Shown: positions 8,082 to 16,181, counted from the first letter of the stretch. The stretch is DNA of 25,531 nucleotides from CAZQYB01 sp964597535 (GCA_964597535.1 CAZQYB010000018.1:1-25531); one strand, 5' to 3'. Made by a program: numbers and translations. The notes: generated by a model from the letters alone, not told the origin.

Positions 8082-8764
8082 TCTGTTAACTTCAATATTA
8101 TTTCCACGCCATCTGAACCGAGTTTAACAAAGCCATCGCTGATTTGGCTGATATTAAAACCTCTTATTGAATCTCCCTCGTAAAGAATTTTATCATCAAT
8201 CATGCAGCAATTACCTTTATCCCACTGCATAATGCTCAGAAGCCGCATATTTTTTGCTTGCTGTCTCAGTTGTTGTTTCCTCATCATTTCAGCGTCGATA
8301 TCGGGGTCTCTTTGTTCAATATCGGAGATTTTCTCTAAGCTGCCCAGAAATACATCATACTTAAACGGATTTTTCGCCAACTCATTGACATTCACCTGTT
8401 GCACGTCCGAAAACTCATGGAAATTCTTAACTATCTCGTCCATCTGGTTAAACATTTCTGACCTGACGCCGGTAAGTCGTGCGATTGCCGCCTCAATCCG
8501 TGTCTCTTCCGGGCTGAGGACCGCTGCCGTTGCCTTTTGTGGTGTGCTCTTTTTTATCATAAACAAAAGGCACAACAGACCTATGGCAAACAAAGCGGCA
8601 AGCAGCATTGTACTCTTGCGAACATTTTTGTTGTGAGCTGCTACAGTAAGATATTCCTGCTCTTGTGTTTCTTCGGCGCTATCAGCGGCATTGCTGCCGT
8701 CTGAGGCAAATGGTTTTTGCACCGATGAATCCTCTGGTTCTTGTTCTCGCATAAAAGACAGCAT
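8078..8764 (-). CDS. Bitopic inner-membrane protein in the PilP/GspC position
   Basis: A 228-residue protein with an acidic cytoplasmic N-terminus (1-50), one membrane helix (about 52-70) and a periplasmic part with a helical middle. Its C-terminal domain (about 185-228) contains CMIDDKILYEGDSIRGF and a closing VEIILKL strand. That tail resembles the short beta domain of PilP and GspB/GspC homology regions, which link the inner-membrane platform to the secretin. Its place between pilO and pilB supports the role. PilP is usually a lipoprotein and this has a membrane anchor, so it is better called PilP/GspC-like. A GGAG ribosome site precedes the ATG. The function is inferred from position and the C-terminal motif only. 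Confidence 0.75.
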   Translation of the reverse strand: MLSFMREQEPEDSSVQKPFASDGSNAADSAEETQEQEYLTVAAHNKNVRKSTMLLAALFAIGLLCLLFMIKKSTPQKATAAVLSPEETRIEAAIARLTGVRSEMFNQMDEIVKNFHEFSDVQQVNVNELAKNPFKYDVFLGSLEKISDIEQRDPDIDAEMMRKQQLRQQAKNMRLLSIMQWDKGNCCMIDDKILYEGDSIRGFNISQISDGFVKLGSDGVEIILKLTE

Positions 8765-8829
8765 AGCCAGACTCCATTGAAAGTAAAAATTGTTAACTTA
8801 CTATCGGTTATTCGGCAGATTTTTGCCTT

Positions 8830-9366
8830 TTAGCCGGTTTTGTTCTGGAAAAATATGCTTACCACGAAATCGGCTGCTATTTGTCCCTCATTTTTTGTTT
8901 GCTTGTCTAACTCAAGCTCGCGGATTTTCATTATTCGAGGTAGCTTCTCAAGTTCCAAGAGGAACGAATAGAATGAATTAAAATCTCCCACCAATTCCAT
9001 TTTTAACGGCAGTTCTATGTAGCCACTGTTATCTTTTGTCTTTAATTTTAGAACTCTTTTGGACCTTAACCCCTGGTTTTGAACAATTACGGTTACGTCG
9101 TGAAGCACCTTGTCGATTTCGCTTTTAGGCGGCAGCTTGCTTTCAAAGAATTCGACCGCCTTTTGGAGTTCTTCAAGCTGTTTGGTCAAATCCTCTGCCG
9201 CAGCGGTGGCCTTTTCGAATTCGTCCAGCTTGGCCAGTTTCGTATGAAGCCGAACTTTTTGTTCCGCCAGATGTTTGTTGGCCGGCTTAATCATATATTG
9301 GTAAGCAACGTAAGCTACGCCCAGCAGCAAAATGAAGAATACAAGTTTTCTTAAACCGTGCGTCAT
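8830..9366 (-). CDS. pilO: PilO-like pilus alignment protein
   Basis: A 178-residue bitopic protein: a short cytoplasmic end, a membrane helix (about 7-24), a coiled coil rich in Lys, Glu and Leu (30-78), and a small alpha/beta domain with VGDFNSFYSFLLELEKLPRI and matching strands, the ferredoxin-like fold of PilO. PilO pairs with PilN through the coiled coils to form the ring below the secretin. It follows pilN by 63 bases and precedes the PilP-like gene. Sequence identity to known PilO is not judged; fold pattern and gene order carry the call. Confidence 0.85.
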   Translation of the reverse strand: MTHGLRKLVFFILLLGVAYVAYQYMIKPANKHLAEQKVRLHTKLAKLDEFEKATAAAEDLTKQLEELQKAVEFFESKLPPKSEIDKVLHDVTVIVQNQGLRSKRVLKLKTKDNSGYIELPLKMELVGDFNSFYSFLLELEKLPRIMKIRELELDKQTKNEGQIAADFVVSIFFQNKTG

Positions 9367-9429
9367 AATTTTTGCCCTTTATCAAACGATATTAGGTTCT
9401 TATCCACTATCAGTATTAAAAAATCCGTG

Positions 9430-10140
9430 CTACATTCTGGGCGTTTTGGCCCTGATTCTCTCAATATCTTCATTCGTAAGATGAACGTCTTTTCTAAGCA
9501 TTGCCGTCAGCTTGAATTGCCTGAACGTGGTATCTTCGATTTTCTGTTCTTTTGATTCCACCAGTGCCACATTGTTCAGCAAAGTTGAATTGCTCAACCG
9601 CTCTATGCAGGCCGCCACTTGGAGGTCGCTGGGAGCAATACCTTCAATGTCAATATGCGTATCCAGTGATTTTTCCTGTGGCACTTTTGGTTGAGTTGCC
9701 GCTGCTTTATTAGCTTGTGCTTTTTTGTATTTATTGGCTGCCGCAGTATCCCGGCGCGGCGGTATTCTCTTCGGCTTTTTCTGAACAAGCTTCATTTGCA
9801 GGAGCGATACGCCCGGCGGCAAATTGTTTGTCAATGACGCCAGCAGAACACTGCGAGGCACCGGTTCAAACAGCTCTGCCGTGGTAAGAGCTGTCTTCAT
9901 CATCGCTTTGCGTTTTGTCTGAAGCTCTTCAAATTGCTTTATGGCCTCCTGGGCTCGTGACAATCTTGAACTTACAAGCTTCTCCTTGGTATCAAGCGCT
10001 CGCTGCCGTATTTTGATAGTCATAAACGCACCACCCAGTGCTGCCATCACTACCCCAAACAACACCAGATACATCAGGTTTGTTCTGCGCGATTCGCTGC
10101 TTTGAATATAATCATCAGGCACAAAATTTATATTAACCAT
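9430..10140 (-). CDS. pilN: PilN-like pilus alignment protein
   Basis: A 236-residue protein starting MVNINFVPDDY, the PilN N-terminal peptide that binds PilM. A membrane helix (about 22-43), a coiled coil (50-80) and a periplasmic alpha/beta domain follow. Unusual for the family is a Lys/Ala/Pro-rich linker (about 120-155, KKAQANKAAATQ and similar) inserted in the periplasmic domain. It starts 24 bases after pilM and has a modest AGG ribosome site. Confidence 0.86.
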   Translation of the reverse strand: MVNINFVPDDYIQSSESRRTNLMYLVLFGVVMAALGGAFMTIKIRQRALDTKEKLVSSRLSRAQEAIKQFEELQTKRKAMMKTALTTAELFEPVPRSVLLASLTNNLPPGVSLLQMKLVQKKPKRIPPRRDTAAANKYKKAQANKAAATQPKVPQEKSLDTHIDIEGIAPSDLQVAACIERLSNSTLLNNVALVESKEQKIEDTTFRQFKLTAMLRKDVHLTNEDIERIRAKTPRM

Positions 10141-10164
10141 TTTTTTACCTATCCGTTCTTGTTC

Positions 10165-11142
10165 CTATGATAATGATAAGCTGAGCCCAAAGGCAGTGGC
10201 CCAATTAACTTGACAATCTCTTCTATCCATCCCCGAATGACGGGAATCCTCTATTTCCACTGCCGCCAAACAATTTCCTATCTGTGCCGGCATTTCCAGT
10301 TGTTTTGCTATTGTTGCATATATGTTCTTACTTTCCGCCTGAGCTGAAAGAAAAATCAAGCGTTCTATTCGAGCATTGCTGTGCATCGAGCCAAAGTGCC
10401 GCTTGCAGGCGGTCAATTCCAATACCAATCTTGTTATAGCTTCATCGCTGTCAGGCTGCTTCGCTCCTATTGGTATCGAACGGGCAAAGAGTAAATTCTT
10501 ATGATGGCAAATCACAACATTTGTGCAGTTTGCGTCTGTCTCAAGCAGCATTACGGTCGCTTCGATATCAACTTTGCGTCTGCCAAAGAACCTGGTGTAG
10601 CTGTTTATCAGCGCTATCGGCCAAACACCGATAGACTTAATCAGCAGGCCGGCCTTTTCATATATCGCCAGATGCCTGTTAATAATCCTGCGCTCAGATG
10701 CTATTACCAGGACATTATCATCCTCTGAAGGGATGTACTTGAGCAGTGCGTCATCAGGTTCGAACGGCAGTTTTTGCTTTATCTTTGAAAAGACAGCGTC
10801 CCGCAGTTTGTCGTCTGAATTCCACACGCCTTTTTTCGCATTTTGGGACCCGTCTTTTATCTTCGGCGCCTTTATGTGGTCGATAAATACCCCATTTGCC
10901 GGCATTACCGCTATCACGTCTCTGCCCCGAAATTTACCGTTTGTTGTGAGCTTGTGTATGGCTTCGATGGCCCATCTTTGCCAATTGCTGCTGTTAGGTT
11001 TCACATCCTCTGGTCGATGCTCGCTGCCGCCGGCAATCACGCTTAGGCCATTGCCGTTGCCGGCGAGCTGAACCATCTTAATAATATCATCACCCATATC
11101 CACGCCAATCGGATATATGCGGTTTTTCGAAAGCCAAAGCAT
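10165..11142 (-). CDS. pilM: PilM-like actin-fold pilus protein
   Basis: A 325-residue cytoplasmic protein of the PilM/FtsA-like actin fold. PIGVDMGDDIIKMVQL at residues 11-26 is the phosphate-1 region; LPFEPDDALLKY and the strand/helix pattern after it fit PilM, which binds the PilN N-terminus and connects the ring to the ATPases. It is the first gene of the nine-gene operon. Near the C-terminus, residues 299-309 (DSRHSGMDRRD) are encoded by a palindromic repeat-like sequence at 10229-10247 and look like an insertion before the final CQVNWATAFGLSLS strand. No strong ribosome site is visible (AGGG 13 bases upstream). Confidence 0.85.
   Translation of the reverse strand: MLWLSKNRIYPIGVDMGDDIIKMVQLAGNGNGLSVIAGGSEHRPEDVKPNSSNWQRWAIEAIHKLTTNGKFRGRDVIAVMPANGVFIDHIKAPKIKDGSQNAKKGVWNSDDKLRDAVFSKIKQKLPFEPDDALLKYIPSEDDNVLVIASERRIINRHLAIYEKAGLLIKSIGVWPIALINSYTRFFGRRKVDIEATVMLLETDANCTNVVICHHKNLLFARSIPIGAKQPDSDEAITRLVLELTACKRHFGSMHSNARIERLIFLSAQAESKNIYATIAKQLEMPAQIGNCLAAVEIEDSRHSGMDRRDCQVNWATAFGLSLSLS
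10229..10247. repeat. Palindromic repeat inside the pilM 3' end
   Basis: Arms ATCCCCG and CGGGAAT enclose a five-base AATGA loop (seven pairs, one G-U). The look is that of the common 'GTCATTCCCG...GGGAATCC' dispersed repeats, but here it lies in frame within a gene. Confidence 0.5.
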
Positions 11143-11467
11143 ATCAACTTGACCCTGTCAGAAATACCCTTCTCTAATTCGCTGCCCCGTTGGAAGTTTT
11201 TCTCGTTTCAAATCATTTGGGGTACACTTACAAAAGCATACTTTACGAGCTGTTAATCCTCGTTTATCTGGACGTCTATAATCACATCATCCTTCCAGGT
11301 TGATACCTAAACATTAAACTTACCTGGACGTACAGTTTTCCCAGTGCCGATTTACCGGGATTGTTCTAACTAAAATATAGAAAACAAAACTCCATCCGCC
11401 CAACGATAACGAAAATAATGGGAGCTCATTTTGCAGGATGATACGAAGGCCGGTTTAACTTCCTATA

Positions 11468-11633
11468 ATACCGCACCTATTTTAAAAGTGCGCTTATGTA
11501 AAAAGATAATCCTTTTGCTCTTATGGAGTTATACAATTTGGCGGGCCCCGTTAGAAATCTTCCGCTTCGCAGGATGTTCCAATTTTGCGGAATTTCTAAC
11601 GGGGCGAGCGTTAAAATTAAATAGGTGCGGTAT
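11468..11633. repeat. Nested inverted-repeat element (MITE-like), 166 bp
   Basis: Outer arms of 15 bp are perfect: ATACCGCACCTATTT at 11468-11482 and its complement at 11619-11633. Inside, a second inverted repeat pairs GCCCCGTTAGAAAT... (11545-11565) with its complement (11587-11605), 19-21 bases with a two-base bulge, around a 21-base loop. There is no coding sequence within. The small size and terminal repeats suggest a non-autonomous mobile element; target duplications are not clear. Confidence 0.7.
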
Positions 11634-11750
11634 AAAATGCGCTGGGCTGGTAAGGGGTGAGGGGTCACTTGATGCTGGATGTTGGATACTCGATTCTCGC
11701 CGTTTTTGGGGGTAAGGGACAAAAAGGTAAATAATTTTTCTATATTCCTA

Positions 11751-11779
11751 TTGACAAGTGACGTCCGATAAGGTAAAGT
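11751..11779 (+). promoter_or_regulatory. Sigma70-type promoter for the PEP-CTERM gene
   Basis: A perfect -35 TTGACA (11751-11756), a 17-base spacer and -10 TAAAGT (11774-11779, 4/6). Transcription would start near 11786, leaving a leader of about 215 bases before the ATG at 12004. The leader contains hairpins TGGGC/GCCCA near 11806-11820, CTGCC/GGCGG near 11825-11843 and GGCAAA/TTTGCC near 11902-11920. I do not recognise a known riboswitch. Confidence 0.6.
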
Positions 11780-12003
11780 CAATATAATCCGTCCAGACTC
11801 GCGGTTTGGGCAATAGCCCATACCTGCCTGAAACTGGCGGTTAGAGGAGTGGTTAAGTGTGCTTGAGCTTGGAAAATGAAGATTCTCCTGGGGAGGGGGA
11901 AAGGCAAATCTCTGTTTGCCTGCCGGTACATTCCAAAATAATTCTGTCGGAGAGGGTCTGTATGTAAATTAGCTGTTTTTTCGAATAAAAAGAGGAGAGT
12001 GTG

Positions 12004-12528
12004 ATGAGAAGTAGAGCTGTTGCAGCAGTGGTCTTTGTATGTCTATTTGCCGGTCCCGGCCTTGGCACTCCAGATACAGAAATCTGGTATGAGACAACCG
12101 ACCTTGGCTCAGGGCGGTGGGAATATACATACGATGTATATAATATCAACCTGATGGAGGGGATTGAGGAGTTTACTATCTGGTTTGGTTATGGGGTGTA
12201 TGATAACTTGCTCGTGACAACACCCGAGACGCCAGCGGGCTGGAATCAGATTGTGTGGCAGCCGGAGCCGGTGTTAGAAGATGATGGGGCTTACGATGCC
12301 CTGGCTTTGACGGTTGGAATCGGCCAAGGTGAGAATGTGAGTGGTTTTTCCGTCAGCTTCGATTGGCTGGGTGTTGGTACGCCGGGTTCGCAATTCTATG
12401 AAATAATTGACCCATTGGATTTTCACACGATTGAGGACGGTTATACTATCCCGGAGCCCGCCTCCGCGGTGATGTTGGGTCTGGGTGGAATCTTGCTTGT
12501 TTTGCGACGCGGGCGGCACCAGCTTTAG
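12004..12528 (+). CDS. Secreted PEP-CTERM sorting-domain protein
   Basis: A 174-residue exported protein: a signal peptide (about 1-21, ending GPGLG), a beta-rich domain with aromatic strands (YETTDLGSGRWEYTYDVYN), and a C-terminal tail IPEPASAVMLGLGG followed by a hydrophobic run and Arg/His-rich end. That is the PEP-CTERM signal recognised by exosortase/archaeosortase-type enzymes, which remove the tail and deliver proteins to the envelope. An AGGAG ribosome site six bases upstream selects ATG 12004 over the GTG just before it. Downstream, in the -1 frame, a second similar tail is encoded (see 12555-12617). No exosortase lies in the window. Confidence 0.88.
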   Translation: MRSRAVAAVVFVCLFAGPGLGTPDTEIWYETTDLGSGRWEYTYDVYNINLMEGIEEFTIWFGYGVYDNLLVTTPETPAGWNQIVWQPEPVLEDDGAYDALALTVGIGQGENVSGFSVSFDWLGVGTPGSQFYEIIDPLDFHTIEDGYTIPEPASAVMLGLGGILLVLRRGRHQL

Positions 12529-12554
12529 AACAGTCCATAGCTTCGGCGGACAAG

Positions 12555-12617
12555 CCGGGGACGTTACTTCTGCTGGGAATTGGAGGAATAGCGATGTTGA
12601 GTAAAAGAAAACGTTGA
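12555..12617 (+). pseudogene. Remnant of a second PEP-CTERM-like tail, in another frame
   Basis: The frame reads PGTLLLLGIGGIAMLSKRKR and then a stop: small residues, a hydrophobic helix and a basic end, the composition of a PEP-CTERM tail. It is in the -1 frame relative to the upstream gene, and that frame is open back through the gene's 3' end, giving AAPALEQSIASADK before it. It has no start of its own. It may be debris of a neighbouring gene, a duplicated tail, or the original tail displaced by a frameshift. Confidence 0.6.
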
Positions 12618-12686
12618 GTGGAAACGAGTTTATAAATCGAATAATATCTCGCAATTTGAAACCGGTTTGAAGAAAGGAAGGGTATT

Positions 12687-13742
12687 ATGAAAGTGAAAGT
12701 TAGTATTTTGATTCTTGGTATTATTCTACTTTTGGGCCAAGACAATCTGTGCGATGCAGTCCCAGTTGGCTCCGCGTTTACCCACCAAGGACAGCTAAAG
12801 GAGGTTAATATACCCGCCAGTGGCACTTTTGACTTTGAGTTTATACTGTACGATGATCCGAATGCTGGCAGTCCGCTGGGAGGTGCCCAGTTAGTGAGCG
12901 GGGCCAATGTGATTAACGGACTGTTTACAACACTCTTGGATTTTGGTGAGTCCGTATTTAATGGTGAGGCCCGTTGGGTGGAACTTGCTGTGAAAGGTTT
13001 TGGGGAACCGAATTGGACTACTTTAGCGCCCCGACAGGAACTAACGCCCGCCCCATACGCGATCTATGCAAAAAAGGCTGGGCAGGTTGCGGGGGGAATA
13101 GGTATTAAGGGTAGTGGGACACCAAATTACGTGCCTAAATTCACAGATGCCAATACTCTAACTGATTCGGTCATTTACGAGAACGCCGGCAACGTCGGCA
13201 TCGGGACTACAAGCCCGGGTCTTGCAAAGTTGAAAATTAGTGGAGGGCATTTGGATGTAAGTTCCAACAAAATAGTAAATCTGGCTGATCCTACAGTAGC
13301 TCAAGATGCGGCAACAAAGGCATATGTTGATGGTAAGGTTGGTGGAGCCGCAGTACTCAGATTTGTTGTGAGCGACGAGAACGAATACTCAACCATGTCA
13401 ACAAGCTGGACCACGGTCAAAACGTTTACGTTCACCGCTCCCGTGGACTCTGTGGTGATTGGTGTTGCCCTGAAGCACCAGACAAGAAACACGGGCGACG
13501 CTTCGGGCTGGGTCAGGATAGTGAGCGATGCAGGCATATCCGAGAAAGTCCACGCATATGCTTACCCAACAGACGTGAGAGCCAACACGGTATTCCACAA
13601 TAGGGAGAACGGCAACTCATATGTTGCAGAGGGCGGAACTCTTTCAGTCGCTGTGCAGATGATTGTGGACTGGGTCGGCGGGACTCCCGGAACAGTCTTC
13701 ATCAAGAACCAGAAGCTGATTATTTTCTACGTTGAGATTTGA
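12687..13742 (+). CDS. Exported surface protein with fibre-like repeats
   Basis: A 351-residue protein with a signal peptide (about 1-24). Residues 31-130 form a module common in secreted bacterial proteins: FTHQGQLKE, TFDFEFILYD, a NGLFTTLLDFG stretch, ARWVELAVKG and LAPRQELTPAPYAIYA. Then come motifs typical of phage tail fibres and trimeric surface proteins: NVGIGTTSP (169-177), NKIVNLADPT (194-203) and DAATKAYVDG (207-216). The last 130 residues are a beta-rich domain of unknown kind. There is no PEP-CTERM or dockerin tail, so how it stays on the cell is unclear. A GGAAGGG ribosome site precedes the ATG. It sits between two other exported proteins in the same direction. Confidence 0.82.
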   Translation: MKVKVSILILGIILLLGQDNLCDAVPVGSAFTHQGQLKEVNIPASGTFDFEFILYDDPNAGSPLGGAQLVSGANVINGLFTTLLDFGESVFNGEARWVELAVKGFGEPNWTTLAPRQELTPAPYAIYAKKAGQVAGGIGIKGSGTPNYVPKFTDANTLTDSVIYENAGNVGIGTTSPGLAKLKISGGHLDVSSNKIVNLADPTVAQDAATKAYVDGKVGGAAVLRFVVSDENEYSTMSTSWTTVKTFTFTAPVDSVVIGVALKHQTRNTGDASGWVRIVSDAGISEKVHAYAYPTDVRANTVFHNRENGNSYVAEGGTLSVAVQMIVDWVGGTPGTVFIKNQKLIIFYVEI

Positions 13743-13759
13743 TTATTGACGGAATCACT

Positions 13760-13985
13760 ATGGCGCTATCGCTCGGAAGCGCGGCCTGCGGATATCTGGC
13801 TAATAGGATATATCAGGTAACAGGTAACGTCGGCATTGGAACGACAGAGTAAGAAGATGTAGGATTTGATGTTGTGGAAAGAATACTAGAGGAGCAAATG
13901 ATAGTTCCTTAAAGGTTTTATTAAAGACATCGTTAAAGGCGATTGAACTGTTCAATAGGTATGTCAAGAAAAACGATAAGGAATA
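13760..13985 (+). pseudogene. Decayed coding remnant of a fibre-like protein
   Basis: Three successive frames hold coding-like peptides. First is an ATG frame 13760-13852 ending VTGNVGIGTTE and a stop; its NVGIGTT matches the motif of the gene just upstream. The same frame then reads EDVGFDVVERILEEQMIVP. After a frame change, LLKTSLKAIELFNRYVKKNDKE ends at a TAA near 13985. The pattern fits a gene broken by stops and frameshifts. The rest of 13743-14022 contains only the GAGGAGGG ribosome site for the next gene. Confidence 0.55.
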
Positions 13986-14022
13986 AAGCAACAGCAGTCT
14001 ACAGTGAGAGGAGGGTGCAACA

Positions 14023-16146
14023 ATGAGATGGATAAATCCAAAGGCATTTGTCCAAAAAGGTATTGTTACGTTGCTGGCAGTATGGCTGTTGCTGACTGTC
14101 CCGGCATTGGGCCAAGTCGGTGGAGATTATGATGCGAGCTGGACTACGATAGATTGTGGAGGCGGCGAAAGCACCGGTGGTAAATATACGGTTGTCAGTA
14201 CGTTCGGGCAGGCAGATGCAGGAACTGTGAGCGGCGGTAAGTATACCTTCGAAGGCGGCTTTCTGACCCAAGAGTTGTATGAAGGGCGCACTTGGTATGT
14301 TGATAACGATGCACCTGGGAACAATGATGGAACGAGTTGGGAAGATGCGTTCAACTGCCTTCAGGACGCATTGGGTGTTGCCTCAAGCGGCGACGAGATA
14401 TGGGTGGCTCGGGGTATCTATACGCCCGACAGCAACTCAGCCGACCCGAACGGTAGCGGTGACCGAGAAGCTACGTTTCAACTTGTAAATGGTGTGGTTC
14501 TTAAGGGTGGTTATGCGGGGTTTGGTGAATCAGACCCTAATGAGCAGAATGTTGGACTGTACGAAACCATTTTAAGCGGAGATTTGAACGGTGATGATGA
14601 GCCTAATTTTACGAACTATGATGAAAATAGCTATCATGTAGTAAGCAGTAATTCTGTCGATGATTCGACAATTATTGATGGTTTTACAATTACAGCTGGC
14701 AATGCCAATGGTCTGGTTGAGCAGCATCGTCGCGGTGGCGGGATGTTAAACTTTATTGACAGTGACCCGACAGTAACTAATTGCACCTTCAGCAACAACT
14801 TGGGGGTCTACGCTGGAGGCGGGATGTTCAATTACGATTACAGTGACCCGACCGTAACAAATTGTACCTTTAACGGTAATTCTGTAGACTACGGTGGTGG
14901 GATGTGCAACTGGCAGTACAGTACTCCAACGGTGACCAACTGCATTTTCAGCGGCAACGTAGTAGATGGCATGGGTGGCGGGATGTTCAATCATAGCTAC
15001 AGCGAAGCAAGGATAAGTAACTGCACGTTCAACGACAATTCAGGCAACTGGGATGCCGGTGGTGGGATGTGCAATTGGGATTACAGTACTCCGACGGTGA
15101 CCAACTGCATTTTCAGCAACAACTCAGCAAGGAAAAGAGGCGGTGGAATGTTCAACGTCTCCTACAGTAACCCGACCATAACAAATTGTACCTTCAGCGG
15201 TAACTCTGCAACAGAGTACGGCGGTGGGATGTATAACAGCGATGACAGCACCCCGGCAGTAACCAATTGTATATTTTGGGGCAATATTGCCCCAAGTGGC
15301 ACGGAAATATACGATCAGATCAGTTCGGCGACAGTTACTTACTCGAATGTGCAAGGCGGGTGGGAAGGTGTTGGCAATATCGATACCGACCCTTGTTTTG
15401 CGGATCCGTGTACCGGTGATTATCATCTACGCCCGGTCTCACCCTGTATAGATGCCGGCGACAACAATTCTATTCCGGCCGATACGGCCGACCTCGACGG
15501 AGATGGCAATACAGCCGAGCCGATACCATTGGACCTCGATGGCAATCCACGTACAGTGGATGGGGACAATGACGGCAACTCAGTGGTTGATATGGGCGCG
15601 TATGAGTATAACCCCTTCGTAGTTAGCTTTGTTGTTGACCACAGAGAGCGAAGAAGCAGAACTGTATTCAGATATACATGTAGAGTCAGCGTGGATAACC
15701 TTTCACCCGGGGCAGTGGAGAATGTGCAGCTTGAACTGCTCAGCGTATCGGGTAATATGGAAATAATCGACCCTTGTGTTACATTTGCACATATTGAGGC
15801 ATGGGGATCGGCCACAAGTGAAGATACGTGTACCTTTGACGTGAACCGTATAGAACCAATTAGGCCGGCTGAAATAAGCTGGCGGGCAACATACCAGATA
15901 GCAGATTCCGGCGAGTCAATGCAGCAGATGTCATCAACGGTTGTATTTTTAGAGCCGGTGGGGCTTGCCAGCGGGGATATTACGGGTGAGGGCGTGGTTG
16001 ACATTGACGACTTGGTACGAATGGCTGATGATTGGCTGGGAAGCGGGTCGTTGGCTGATATTTATCCTGCACCACCTTACGGCGATGATATAGTAAACTT
16101 CCAGGATTTTGCCGTCTTAGCTGACAACTGGCTGTTAGGAGAATAG
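14023..16146 (+). CDS. Secreted parallel beta-helix protein with C-terminal dockerin
   Basis: A 707-residue exported protein. After the signal peptide (about 1-30) a WTTIDCGGGESTGGKYTV... segment (40-82) matches a common N-terminal module of planctomycete and related surface proteins. WYVDNDAPGNNDGTSWEDAF (91-110) opens a right-handed beta-helix. Seven degenerate repeats of 26-28 residues follow (GGGM at 238, 265, 291, 318, 346, 373 and 400), each of the type GGGMxNxxxSxPTVTNCTFSxN, as in polymorphic outer-membrane-like proteins. A GDYHLRPVSPCIDAGD cap and a beta domain come next. The end (about 651-707) is a type I dockerin with two Ca-binding loops (GDITGEGVVDIDDL and YGDDIVNFQDF, each followed by ADxWL). 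Dockerins bind cohesins; none is in the window. GAGGAGGG precedes the ATG. Confidence 0.92.
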   Translation: MRWINPKAFVQKGIVTLLAVWLLLTVPALGQVGGDYDASWTTIDCGGGESTGGKYTVVSTFGQADAGTVSGGKYTFEGGFLTQELYEGRTWYVDNDAPGNNDGTSWEDAFNCLQDALGVASSGDEIWVARGIYTPDSNSADPNGSGDREATFQLVNGVVLKGGYAGFGESDPNEQNVGLYETILSGDLNGDDEPNFTNYDENSYHVVSSNSVDDSTIIDGFTITAGNANGLVEQHRRGGGMLNFIDSDPTVTNCTFSNNLGVYAGGGMFNYDYSDPTVTNCTFNGNSVDYGGGMCNWQYSTPTVTNCIFSGNVVDGMGGGMFNHSYSEARISNCTFNDNSGNWDAGGGMCNWDYSTPTVTNCIFSNNSARKRGGGMFNVSYSNPTITNCTFSGNSATEYGGGMYNSDDSTPAVTNCIFWGNIAPSGTEIYDQISSATVTYSNVQGGWEGVGNIDTDPCFADPCTGDYHLRPVSPCIDAGDNNSIPADTADLDGDGNTAEPIPLDLDGNPRTVDGDNDGNSVVDMGAYEYNPFVVSFVVDHRERRSRTVFRYTCRVSVDNLSPGAVENVQLELLSVSGNMEIIDPCVTFAHIEAWGSATSEDTCTFDVNRIEPIRPAEISWRATYQIADSGESMQQMSSTVVFLEPVGLASGDITGEGVVDIDDLVRMADDWLGSGSLADIYPAPPYGDDIVNFQDFAVLADNWLLGE
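14734..15282 (+). repeat. Seven tandem beta-helix repeats, 78-84 bp period
   Basis: These are coding repeats within the dockerin protein with a period of 26-28 codons. The conserved core is GGGM followed by PTVTNCTFS. Copies differ at many third positions, so this is an old expansion rather than a recent slippage. Confidence 0.85.
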
Positions 16147-16181
16147 CGTTTAGCGGACAGCGTTGTTCTGTTCCTGCGAGT

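Larger units (their letters stand above)
11143..12003. other. Gene-free divergent region upstream of the pilus operon and the surface cluster
   Basis: About 860 bases with no credible gene; the short open frames here cross the inverted repeats and show no family features. It contains an inverted-repeat element (11468-11633), a sigma70-like promoter facing right (11751-11779), and a leader able to form several small hairpins. I could not find a convincing promoter for the leftward pilus operon. Confidence 0.65.

Noticed and set aside
11431..11821. Overlapping open frames on both strands
   Set aside because: They cross the nested inverted repeat and carry no domain signature.
14734..15282. A possible CRISPR-like tandem array
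   Set aside because: The repeats are in-frame coding repeats of a beta-helix with diverged sequence and no spacer/repeat alternation.
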